DNA of 53,714 nt from CAZLAK01 sp964557545 (lineage in GTDB: Bacteria > Bacillota > Desulfotomaculia > Desulfotomaculales > Pelotomaculaceae): NCBI GenBank assembly GCA_964557545.1, contig CAZLAK010000011.1, forward strand, positions 1-53,714. The letters run 5' to 3'. Shown here piece by piece: positions 1 to 6,750 of this stretch (positions are counted from its first letter, which is position 1; the number at the start of each line of letters is the position of its first letter). A model generated the notes under the pieces. That model worked only from the letters and a program-made list of their open reading frames with translations. It was not told the origin of the DNA and searched no databases. A program made the translations under genes and the position numbers.

Positions 1-185
1 GCTTGAGGGCTCTTTTGCTTTTTCAAAGAACATTAGTTTTGCAAGCGCCTAAAAAAATACAATATTTGAATTTAATTTGCAAGTATTATTTTGAATATTC
101 TAAATTTTCATACTATGATATTTTTTTCACATTTAATAACGCAAATACCAAGAATTTTTAATAGTTAATGAGGGAATATGTTCTA

Positions 186-215
186 GCATAAAGGCCATGT
201 AACGCGCTAATACTA
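186..215 (+). promoter_or_regulatory. Forespore (sigma-G/sigma-F type) promoter of the SASP gene
   Basis: GCATA at 186-190 is followed after 18 bases by AATACTA at 209-215, one mismatch from the sigma-G -10 CATACTA. With a 15-base spacer the same -35 precedes GCTAATACTA (206-215), which also fits the sigma-F pattern GgnrAnAnTw well. Transcription would start near 222, just ahead of the ribosome site AAGGAGGTGA at 231-240. SASP genes are classic sigma-G targets. A CATACTA also occurs at 109-115, but without a well-spaced -35. Confidence 0.6.
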
Positions 216-246
216 CAATCAAGAAAAGATAAGGAGGTGAAAAAAA

Positions 247-504
247 GTGGCAAAAGGTCAAAAAAGCAATCAAATTCTTATTAGGGGAGCAGCCCGGGCT
301 ATGGAAGAGTTCAAGTGGGAGACAGCCCGTGAACTCGGAATCCAAATTCCCGATAGCGGTTACATGGGTGACCTGCCTTCCAGAGTAAACGGCGCTATTG
401 GTGGCAACATGGTTAAAAAGATGATTGCTGCTTATGAAAACAGTCTGGCAGCAGGTACAGTGCCACCTACTCCTCAGGTAACTAACGTTAATATGACTCC
501 TTAA
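247..504 (+). CDS. Alpha/beta-type small acid-soluble spore protein (SASP)
   Basis: This 85-residue protein belongs to the family that coats and protects DNA in the dormant spore. Two family signatures are visible. The first, around residues 12-33 (RGAARAMEEFKWETARELGI), includes the site cut by the GPR protease within KWETARELG; Trp and Thr replace the commoner Tyr/Phe and Ile/Phe there. The second is SRVNGAIGGNMVKKMI near residues 45-60. The Pro/Thr-rich tail is longer than in many SASPs. The GTG start is fixed by AAGGAGGTGA seven bases upstream. Transcription is probably forespore-specific (promoter 186-215). The gene converges on gpr, which encodes the protease that degrades SASPs at germination. 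Confidence 0.95.
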   Translation: MAKGQKSNQILIRGAARAMEEFKWETARELGIQIPDSGYMGDLPSRVNGAIGGNMVKKMIAAYENSLAAGTVPPTPQVTNVNMTP

Positions 505-544
505 GGATTGAGATTGTTGTCTGCACGTTATCACATTTTATAAA

Positions 545-582
545 ATCCCGGGTGGCAGGCATTGCGGCTAGCCGCCCGGGAT
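545..582 (+). terminator. Strong GC hairpin after the SASP gene
   Basis: ATCCCGGGTGGC pairs with GCCGCCCGGGAT (12 bp, one G-T pair) around a 14-base loop. No T-run follows directly, so it may stabilise the mRNA 3' end or act together with the true terminator at 621-650. Confidence 0.6.
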
Positions 583-620
583 ACACAAAAAAGCTGTCAG
601 CCCACCTGAATTATCTTTAA

Positions 621-650
621 CAAGCGGTAAAAATTACCCGCTTGTTTTTA
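621..650 (+). terminator. Intrinsic terminator between SASP gene and gpr
   Basis: CAAGCGGTAA pairs with TTACCCGCTTG (one bulged base) and is followed by TTTTTATTTG. It lies between two convergent genes and ends SASP transcription. Confidence 0.75.
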
Positions 651-684
651 TTTGTTTACACTAAAGGAATTGTTTTTATCTTTG

Positions 685-1674
685 TTAATTTAAGTACATA
701 GTGTATTCTTCGTGTGAAATGGAAGGGTGAAGGGCCATTGAAATGCCCCCGGCTACAACTTTAGAAATATTAAGTATTAAAGTGTCAATCTCCTTGGGTG
801 TAACCATCAGCCTGCCGGCATAAGGACGCAGAATATTTTCAATTAAAGACTCTAAAAAGTCTGGCCGCATACTTTTATATATTTGGTTTAGCACAGGTGT
901 TTGTTGTATTTGATCTAAAAACTTGTCTATTGCTGACCTGGCAATAACAGCAGCGTGCACAACGGTGGGCACACCCAAAGCTATTACTGGCACACCCATA
1001 CTTTCGGCATTGATTCCTGACCTGTTGATTCCGAGACCCGTTCCCGATCCTGGACTAATACCGCTGTCAGCTATTTGGATAGTGGTGGCAATTCTTTCTA
1101 CGTTTCCTGCTGACAGAGCATCCACAACGATTATTAATTCGGGCTGTACTTTTTCTACCACGCCTTTAATTATTTCGGCTGTTTCAATGCCAGTTAATCC
1201 CAGTACTCCCGGGGCGATAGCGCATACCGGCCGCATGCCGTTTTTTATTTCATCGGGAGCATAACGGTAAAGGTGCCTGGTAACCATACTTTTGTCAATA
1301 ACGCGTGGTCCTAAGGCATCAGGCGTAGCGTGCCAGTTGCCTAAGCCGACCAAGAGAACGTTGGCGTTTTCAGGGATGTTTATTAATTCGGAAAGTTTGC
1401 GGGCCAGTACTTCCGCCACTTCTTTTTGGGCATAACGTTCGTTGTCCCTTAAAGCAGGTGATTCTACAGTAATATAATTTCCTTTCGGTTTGCCTATAAG
1501 CTCTACCGCTTTGTCTTCTACAATTCTGACTGTAGTTACAATACAGTGCTCGTATTTCTCTTTTTCTACAATTGCACCTGGTATTTCTCTACCTAACTGG
1601 CCGCGTACTATATCGTGAGCTTCAACGGCTAAATCAACATTAATGCCAAAATACTTATAAAACTCTAGTTCCAT
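685..1674 (-). CDS. gpr: Germination protease GPR
   Basis: GPR is an aspartic-type endopeptidase that is self-processed late in sporulation and cuts SASPs during germination to release amino acids. The protein has 329 residues, somewhat shorter than Bacillus GPR. The N-terminal VDLAVEAHD (about residues 13-21) matches the region where the zymogen is cleaved. NWHATPDALGPR and IIVVDALSAG carry the two Asp residues proposed as catalytic in the family. The ATG start is preceded by AAAGGAG with good spacing. The gene is convergent with a SASP gene, its substrate class. A forespore-type promoter can be read at 1712-1742 on the same strand. Confidence 0.95.
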   Translation of the reverse strand: MELEFYKYFGINVDLAVEAHDIVRGQLGREIPGAIVEKEKYEHCIVTTVRIVEDKAVELIGKPKGNYITVESPALRDNERYAQKEVAEVLARKLSELINIPENANVLLVGLGNWHATPDALGPRVIDKSMVTRHLYRYAPDEIKNGMRPVCAIAPGVLGLTGIETAEIIKGVVEKVQPELIIVVDALSAGNVERIATTIQIADSGISPGSGTGLGINRSGINAESMGVPVIALGVPTVVHAAVIARSAIDKFLDQIQQTPVLNQIYKSMRPDFLESLIENILRPYAGRLMVTPKEIDTLILNISKVVAGGISMALHPSISHEEYTMYLN

Positions 1675-1711
1675 TATAAAGTTCTCCTTTTATAACCTAA
1701 ATGCACACATA

Positions 1712-1742
1712 TAGGAATGTCCAAATTGAAATGAAAGTATTC
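1712..1742 (-). promoter_or_regulatory. Possible forespore promoter of gpr
   Basis: Read on the minus strand, GAATA (complement of 1738-1742) is followed after 18 bases by CATTCCTA (complement of 1712-1719). This approximates the sigma-G pattern with one extra base; a sigma-F reading with 15-base spacing begins GGACATTCCT. B. subtilis gpr uses both sigma-F and sigma-G. The match is imperfect. Confidence 0.4.
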
Positions 1743-1801
1743 AAGAAATAAAGCTTTTACGGCGTTTAGTTGCGAAAAAAATCGATTTTAAGGATCTCTT
1801 G

Positions 1802-1810
1802 TGTTATAAT
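1802..1810 (+). promoter_or_regulatory. Extended -10 promoter of rsmD-coaD
   Basis: TGTTATAAT is a perfect sigma-A -10 with the TGn extension. No good -35 is seen, which is common for extended -10 promoters. Transcription would start near 1817, downstream of the only upstream TTG start for rsmD, which supports initiation at 1841. Confidence 0.55.
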
Positions 1811-1840
1811 ATTTTTTGGTTAAAAGGGAAGGGATGCGCC

Positions 1841-2404
1841 ATTTTAAGAGTTATTAGCGGCAGTGCCAAGGGGCGAAAGCTAAAAGTGCCAGCAGGCCTG
1901 AGCATCAGGCCGACACCCGACAGGGTGAAGGAGTCCCTGTTTAATATTTTAACGGGTAAGATTGAGGGTGCATGTTTTTTAGACCTTTTTGCCGGTACCG
2001 GAAATGTGGGTATAGAGGCTTTAAGCCGCGGTGCCGTGTGCGCTGTTTTTGTGGAAAATAATGGTAAGCATGTTAAAGTAATAATAGAAAATTTGGGAAT
2101 AGCAGGTTTGGCAGAAAGAGCAAAAGTTATTAAATCTGATGTAGGAACTGCTTTAAAAAAGCTGGCTAGAGAAAACATTAAATTCGATATTGTTTTTATG
2201 GATCCACCTTATAATACCAATTTAGCTGAGAACGCTTTATTGTTATTAGAAGAAAATGATTTAGTTGAAGTAAGCGGGTTGGTGATAGTGGAAAGCAGCA
2301 GCCAAAAAGAAATGCCATCGGGGGTAGGGAGATTGGTTATCAGCCGCCAGGAAAAGTACGGTGATACAAAGCTTACTTTCTATTCAAAATTTTTACACGC
2401 TTAA
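1841..2404 (+). CDS. rsmD: 16S rRNA (guanine966-N2)-methyltransferase RsmD, probable ATT start
   Basis: RsmD methylates G966 of 16S rRNA using S-adenosylmethionine. RVISGSAKGRKL with RPTPDRVKESLF is the family's usual N-terminus, DLFAGTGNVGIEA is the SAM-binding loop, and MDPPYNTN is the catalytic DPPY motif. Length is 187 residues, normal for the family. Relatives begin directly at M-R-V-I-S/A-G. The only codon that fits here is ATT at 1841, six bases after the ribosome site GGGAAGGGA (1826-1834). The next upstream option, TTG at 1799, has no ribosome site and lies upstream of the -10 box. The gene precedes coaD, a common pairing. Confidence 0.9.
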   Translation: MLRVISGSAKGRKLKVPAGLSIRPTPDRVKESLFNILTGKIEGACFLDLFAGTGNVGIEALSRGAVCAVFVENNGKHVKVIIENLGIAGLAERAKVIKSDVGTALKKLARENIKFDIVFMDPPYNTNLAENALLLLEENDLVEVSGLVIVESSSQKEMPSGVGRLVISRQEKYGDTKLTFYSKFLHA

Positions 2405-2420
2405 AGAGAGGAGAATTGAA

Positions 2421-2924
2421 TTGCGGACCGCAATTTGTCCGGGCAGCTTCGATCCCGTAACTTACGGGCATTTGGATATTATAGGCAGGGCTTCACTGCT
2501 ATTTGATAAGCTAATTGTAGCTGTGTCCAAAAATCAAGTGAAGGTTCCCCTCTTTACTGTCGAAGAGAGGGTAGAAATGTTAAAAGGGGTTTTGGCACAT
2601 TATCCCAATGTAGAAGTAGATTCGTTTGAAGGCCTTACAGTAAATTACGCTATTGAACGCAAGGCAAGGGCAATAGTACGCGGGCTAAGAGTAATTTCTG
2701 ATTTTGAGAACGAATTCCGGATGGCCCTTACCAATAAAAAATTAGCTTGTCATATCGAAACCGTTTTTCTTATGACTAGGGCGGAATACTCGTTTATAAG
2801 TTCAAGTACGGTAAAAGAGGTGGCTTCTTTTGGCGGCTCTTTGCGGAGTTTAGTGCCTCCTCTGGTAGAGGAAAGGCTAAAAGAAAAATTTAAACCTGCT
2901 GGAAGTACTAAGGAGGTTTTTTAA
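2421..2924 (+). CDS. coaD: Phosphopantetheine adenylyltransferase
   Basis: CoaD transfers AMP from ATP to 4'-phosphopantetheine, the penultimate step of coenzyme A synthesis. The 167-residue protein shows the nucleotidyltransferase motif GSFDPVTYGHLD (residues 8-19, T-x-G-H) and the second motif ISSSTVKE near the C-terminus. RGLRVISDFENEF is also family-typical. The TTG start at 2421 is chosen because AGAGAGGAG lies about seven bases upstream and the protein then begins at the conserved RTAICPGSFDP. The gene lies 16 bases after rsmD and abuts the next gene directly. Confidence 0.96.
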   Translation: MRTAICPGSFDPVTYGHLDIIGRASLLFDKLIVAVSKNQVKVPLFTVEERVEMLKGVLAHYPNVEVDSFEGLTVNYAIERKARAIVRGLRVISDFENEFRMALTNKKLACHIETVFLMTRAEYSFISSSTVKEVASFGGSLRSLVPPLVEERLKEKFKPAGSTKEVF

Positions 2925-3392
2925 ATGGACCTGCTAAGCGCCCTCAATGAGTTAGAAGAATTAGTGGAAAACAGCACTAAGATACCCCTTACCCGCAAGG
3001 TAATGATTGACGAAGACCGGCTTTTGGATCTGCTGGACCGTATAAGGACCAATATTCCCGAGGAAATACGCCAGGCAAAGTGGATCATTCAGGAAAGGGA
3101 AAAGGTTATCAGCGACTCGCAAAAAGAAGCTATGCGCATACTAGAGGACGCCAAAAAACAGGTGGAAAAAAAGGCGGATGAAAGCGAAGTAGCGCGTCAG
3201 GCCAAAGCTGTTGCCGATGATATTATAGCCAGGGCGGAAGCTGTAGCCGCAGAAATACGCGAAGGTGCTTGCCGTTATGCAGATGATATACTTGCCGGCC
3301 TTCAAGAAAACCTGAGCAGGATTTTGCACCAAATCGAGACCGGCAGGTCAGAGCTGAAATCTATGAAGAGGGCGGGCAGTACAGGTGTATAG
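2925..3392 (+). CDS. Coiled-coil protein of the coaD-ylbJ neighbourhood (ATP-synthase-b-like)
   Basis: This 155-residue, charged and mostly helical protein has no signal peptide or membrane segment. Residues 40-150 are rich in Ala, Glu, Lys and Arg with heptad-like spacing (QEREKVISDSQKEAMRIL and onward), so it is probably a long coiled coil. Similar proteins beside coaD/ylbJ in Clostridia are often labelled 'ATPase' or 'F0 subunit b-like' only because of coiled-coil similarity; I see no nucleotide-binding motif. The start ATG directly follows the coaD stop, with AAGGAGG inside the coaD end, indicating translational coupling. Function is unknown; it may be a DivIVA-like or scaffold protein, which is a guess. 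Confidence 0.8.
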   Translation: MDLLSALNELEELVENSTKIPLTRKVMIDEDRLLDLLDRIRTNIPEEIRQAKWIIQEREKVISDSQKEAMRILEDAKKQVEKKADESEVARQAKAVADDIIARAEAVAAEIREGACRYADDILAGLQENLSRILHQIETGRSELKSMKRAGSTGV

Positions 3393-3422
3393 CAGGTCTC
3401 ATTAATTTTAATTTATTTTTTA

Positions 3423-4679
3423 TTAAAACATAATTTTTTTTAATTTTAAGATAATATTTATGAGAAAAGTCATTGTAACCATTGCCAGTAATATTATTCC
3501 CGATGCCATTAGGCACTTAAAGCTGTAAACCAGCGGGTTGCTAATGTGGAAAATTAAAGAAGAGGGCAAGTTGTTGACATTGTAAGCAGTTTGAATAAGA
3601 AAGACCGGGAGCTTTAGAAAGATAGAAGTGTATATACCCGCAAGAAAGGCGTGGCTTACCCTCGATATAAAGAAAGCTTTCATGCCGATATCTGTGCCGC
3701 GCACCATTGCTGCTGCTTGGGTGTGTACACAAAGGCCGCTCCAGCCCAAGATCATACTTACTGCTATTAATTTTTCTGTTAAGGGAGCTTCAATTTCACT
3801 GACCATTTTTGTGCCGGTGGTTATCTCGAAAAATCCGCTGGCCAGAGCTCTTAAGGTATCAGGTGAAAATTTAAACGGGAATAACACAAAGCCTAGCATC
3901 CTGGCTAAGAAGTCGATAAATCCGCTGGCGTCAAGAAGCCTTATTATAACAGCAAAGAGAATAATAAATCCTCCAATATTTAGGAGATTATTTACAGCAT
4001 TGTTCACAGCATCTCCAATTATGGTGCCGAAGGAACGTTTTTCACAGGTTATTTTTTGGAGCAGTTGGTGTACAGCGGTCTTAAGATTGCCGCTGTAGAT
4101 TAGCAGTAAGCTGTTATTATATCCTTCCAGCGGTTCCCTTTTATAAAAACGCAGGGCAAATCCTAGGGTGATGCTGGCTAAATAATGGGTTCCCGCAATT
4201 AATGTGCCCAGCTTAGGATTATGGAACATACCCACAGCTACTGCTGCCAGCATAAAGAGTGGTGAGGAATTATTGGTAAAAGAAATCAAGCGTTCTGCCT
4301 CTGTTTTAGTACACAGGCCTTGTGATCTGAGTTTTGCTGTTACCATTGAACCAATAGGATAACCAGAAGTAAAACCAATAGCGACAACAAGGGAGCCAGT
4401 CCCGGGCACATTGAATAAAGGGCGCATTAGAGGTTCTAAGAGCATGCCCATAAAGTTAACTATACCGAAGCTCATAAGAAGTTCTGATACAATAAAAAAG
4501 GGTAATAAAGAAGGAAATACAATATTCCACCAAGTTTTCAAACCGTTGGTCGCACCTTCAAAAACAAGTTGCGGGTTTTTAAGCATTGCTGCTGTTAAAA
4601 AAATCGCACCGGCAATCCAAAAAAATTTGCCCCAACCTGTTTTTAGTAAATAACTACATAATTTTGTAGACCTTGTCAC
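3423..4679 (-). CDS. ylbJ: Sporulation integral membrane protein YlbJ
   Basis: The protein has 418 residues and about eight to ten membrane segments, with nucleoside-transporter gate-domain-like features. Recognisable stretches include FPSLLPFFIVSELL, GFTSGYPIGSMVTAKL, ISFTNNSSPLFML and ILGWSGLCVHTQ. YlbJ is a mother-cell protein needed for normal spore formation in B. subtilis; its transported substrate was not firmly known to me. The GTG start has AAGGAG about nine bases upstream on the minus strand. It converges on the coaD operon, with only an AT-rich hairpin between them. Confidence 0.92.
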   Translation of the reverse strand: MTRSTKLCSYLLKTGWGKFFWIAGAIFLTAAMLKNPQLVFEGATNGLKTWWNIVFPSLLPFFIVSELLMSFGIVNFMGMLLEPLMRPLFNVPGTGSLVVAIGFTSGYPIGSMVTAKLRSQGLCTKTEAERLISFTNNSSPLFMLAAVAVGMFHNPKLGTLIAGTHYLASITLGFALRFYKREPLEGYNNSLLLIYSGNLKTAVHQLLQKITCEKRSFGTIIGDAVNNAVNNLLNIGGFIILFAVIIRLLDASGFIDFLARMLGFVLFPFKFSPDTLRALASGFFEITTGTKMVSEIEAPLTEKLIAVSMILGWSGLCVHTQAAAMVRGTDIGMKAFFISRVSHAFLAGIYTSIFLKLPVFLIQTAYNVNNLPSSLIFHISNPLVYSFKCLMASGIILLAMVTMTFLINIILKLKKIMF

Positions 4680-4826
4680 AAATTGCTACTCCTTAATTGT
4701 AATCCATATTTTTTGAAAATATATTTTTTTTATAGAAAACGAATGATTGTAATAATATGGTATAAGTTTTTTTATTTTTAGTTTTTTACTTTTTAATGGC
4801 TACAGCAAAAAACATAACTGTCTTTT

Positions 4827-4856
4827 GTATATTTGGGAGGCTGCTAGGCCATATTA
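4827..4856 (+). promoter_or_regulatory. Sigma-F-type promoter of ytfJ
   Basis: GTATA (4827-4831), exactly 15 bases, then GGCCATATTA (4847-4856). This fits the sigma-F consensus GYWTA-N15-GgnrAnAnTw at every constrained position except one (C where a purine is expected). B. subtilis ytfJ is a sigma-F gene, which agrees. Confidence 0.65.
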
Positions 4857-4928
4857 CATTTAACAAGGTATGGTAGCAAGTAAATAATTTAAGGGTAATT
4901 TGAAATTGTAGAGGGGCTGGTGACTAGT

Positions 4929-5387
4929 ATGTCTGAATACCATCCTATTGAAGGATTGATGAAAACTGCGATGGAGAGCATTAAAGAAATGGTCGACGTT
5001 AATACGGTTGTAGGCGATGCAGTGGAAACACCCGATGGGACGGTAATTATACCCGTTTCCCGTGTAACGTGCGGGTTTGCTGCCGGTGGCGGAGAATTTG
5101 AGGTGACCAATGATAACAGGGGTAAAGCGGGTGAACAGCCCTTGCCTGCATTTGGAGGCGGCAGCGGGGCTGGTGTTTCTGTTAAGCCAATAGGTTTTTT
5201 GGTCGTAGGGAATGGACAGGTGAGACTGCTTCCGATTGACGGTAATGCTATTTACGACAGGCTAATTGATATTGCCCCGCAAGTTTTAAGTCAAATTCAA
5301 TCCATTATAAGAGGTAGCGAAGTTCAAAATAAGGCAGGAGTTCCACCTTTTAGTTATAATCAGGCACCCTTCCAAGCCCAGCCATAA
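4929..5387 (+). CDS. ytfJ: Spore protein YtfJ (GerW family)
   Basis: This 152-residue protein of the GerW/YtfJ family is a forespore protein linked to spore germination in B. subtilis. The N-terminus YHPIEGLMKTAMESIKEMVD and the central GDAVETPDGTVIIPVSRVTCGF are family hallmarks. A Gly-rich stretch follows, then PIGFLVVGNGQVRLLPID. The ATG at 4929 gives the usual MSEYHPIEGLM start; a GTG at 4920 is too close to GAGGGG (4911-4916). The gene is monocistronic, with a sigma-F-like promoter upstream and a strong terminator downstream. Confidence 0.93.
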   Translation: MSEYHPIEGLMKTAMESIKEMVDVNTVVGDAVETPDGTVIIPVSRVTCGFAAGGGEFEVTNDNRGKAGEQPLPAFGGGSGAGVSVKPIGFLVVGNGQVRLLPIDGNAIYDRLIDIAPQVLSQIQSIIRGSEVQNKAGVPPFSYNQAPFQAQP

Positions 5388-5395
5388 AGCGGGTA

Positions 5396-5425
5396 AAACC
5401 CGGGTAAAAAACCCGGGTTTTTTTC
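5396..5425 (+). terminator. Intrinsic terminator of ytfJ
   Basis: AAACCCGGGT pairs perfectly with ACCCGGGTTT over a five-A loop and runs into TTTTTTTCTTTT. Confidence 0.92.
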
Positions 5426-5480
5426 TTTTAAGATTGCTAATGGCGTGCTCTTTTACTTAAGATTTAAATTTTCTTATGAT

Positions 5481-5489
5481 TGGTATAAA
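5481..5489 (+). promoter_or_regulatory. Possible extended -10 promoter before dprA
   Basis: TGGTATAAA is a TGn-extended -10 element about 75 bases before the dprA start. There is no convincing -35. It would drive dprA-topA and probably the genes after it. Confidence 0.35.
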
Positions 5490-5563
5490 TTAAAAAAGGA
5501 AAACAGATCTTTAACAAGAAGAAAATAACAAAAATAATTTTACTTTTTGGGGGGATAAAAATA

Positions 5564-6670
5564 ATTTTAGAAGATAGATTTTACTGGCTTGGGTGGCAAT
5601 TACTAATGCCCGGGAGGAGCAGGAAAGTTTATTCTTTAATAAGGCACTTCGGCTCTGCCAAAGAAGCTTGGGAAGCGGGTGAAAAAGATCTGGAAGGCAT
5701 TTGTGGTATTGGAGATGAGGCCTTAAGGGGGTTAGCAGCTCGCAAGTCTGCAGTTGACCTGGTTAAAGAAGCAGATAAATTGCGCTCAAGTGACATAGAG
5801 TTTATTTGTTGTACTGATCCAAATTATCCTGAGAATCTATCACAAATAAGCGATCCGCCGCCGGTTATATTTGTGCGCGGCAATCTTTTAGTGGAGGATA
5901 AGTTATCAGTGGCTGTTGTTGGTTCCCGCCGGGCTACGTCTTACGGACTTGCCGCAGCTAGTAAATTGGCCTGTAGTTTAGCGGAAGCTGGGCTTACAGT
6001 AGTAAGCGGCCTGGCCAGAGGAATTGATACTGCAGCCCATAGAGGAGCCCTGGCTGCCAGCGGCCGAACTATAGCGGTATTGGGCTGCGGCGTTGATGTT
6101 ATTTATCCCAAAGAAAACGCCAAGCTTATGGAAGAAATTATTAAAAGCGGAGCAGTGATAAGTGAATTTCCTCCGCGCTCAGCACCCGAACCCTGGCATT
6201 TTCCGGTCCGCAACAGGATTATAAGCGGTCTTTCTCTGGGGGTGGTAATAGTGGAAGCGGCTGAGAAGAGCGGTGCCCTGATAACTGCTGATTTAGCGCT
6301 GGAACAGGGGCGTGAAGTGATGGCAGTTCCTGGCAGTATTGCCAGTCCTTTAAGTAAAGGCCCCCACCGCCTGATAAAACAAGGGGCAAAACTGGTTGAA
6401 GGAGCAGAAGATGTCTTAGAGGAATTGGCCTTGGACAGGCTTTTTCCTCCAGCTAAAACTGGTACACAAAAAATTGCCGGCAAAAACCTTTCACCTGAAG
6501 AAGAAGCTCTTTACGCTTTTATATCATTTGAGCCTGTATCCTTAGACTCCTTAGTAGATTCTGCCGGCTTGACAGTGCAGCAGGTTCTGTTTCTTTTAAC
6601 ACACCTGGAGTTAAAAGGGCTTGTAAGACAGCTGCCGGGCAAGTTTTATGTGCGAACAACTCTGGATTAA
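5564..6670 (+). CDS. dprA: DNA-processing protein DprA, probable ATT start
   Basis: DprA binds incoming single-stranded DNA during transformation and loads RecA. Visible parts are an N-terminal helical region, the Rossmann core with VAVVGSRRATSYG, SGLARGIDTAAH, GCGVDVIYP and RNRIISGLS, and a C-terminal winged-helix-like segment. The first canonical start (ATG 5606) falls inside conserved sequence: the in-frame codons just upstream read EDRFYWLGWQLL, matching the usual DprA N-terminus. The only possible starts ahead of that are ATT at 5564 or ATA at 5561, placed 9 or 6 bases after GGGGGG (5549-5554). From 5564 the protein has 368 residues, normal for the family. Confidence 0.9.
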   Translation: MLEDRFYWLGWQLLMPGRSRKVYSLIRHFGSAKEAWEAGEKDLEGICGIGDEALRGLAARKSAVDLVKEADKLRSSDIEFICCTDPNYPENLSQISDPPPVIFVRGNLLVEDKLSVAVVGSRRATSYGLAAASKLACSLAEAGLTVVSGLARGIDTAAHRGALAASGRTIAVLGCGVDVIYPKENAKLMEEIIKSGAVISEFPPRSAPEPWHFPVRNRIISGLSLGVVIVEAAEKSGALITADLALEQGREVMAVPGSIASPLSKGPHRLIKQGAKLVEGAEDVLEELALDRLFPPAKTGTQKIAGKNLSPEEEALYAFISFEPVSLDSLVDSAGLTVQQVLFLLTHLELKGLVRQLPGKFYVRTTLD

Positions 6671-6750
6671 GTTTAAAATATATTATAAAATAGACTAATA
6701 GGTCAACAGGAAATTAATACCAATAATAGGGATTGAGGTGCGGATGGAAT

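Noticed and set aside
109..115. CATACTA as the sigma-G -10 of the SASP gene
   Set aside because: The box is perfect but has no -35 at 17-18 bases (TGAATA is only 11 bases away). The site at 186-215 has better spacing and a sensible leader.
3406..3428. TTTTAAT/ATTAAAA hairpin between the coiled-coil gene and ylbJ as a terminator
   Set aside because: Only seven A-T pairs, and the right arm overlaps the ylbJ stop codon. Too weak to call.
4696..4722. Sigma-E-like promoter for ylbJ on the minus strand (ATATT-N14-ATTACAAT)
   Set aside because: Transcription would start within or after the ribosome-binding site of ylbJ, and the -10 matches poorly.
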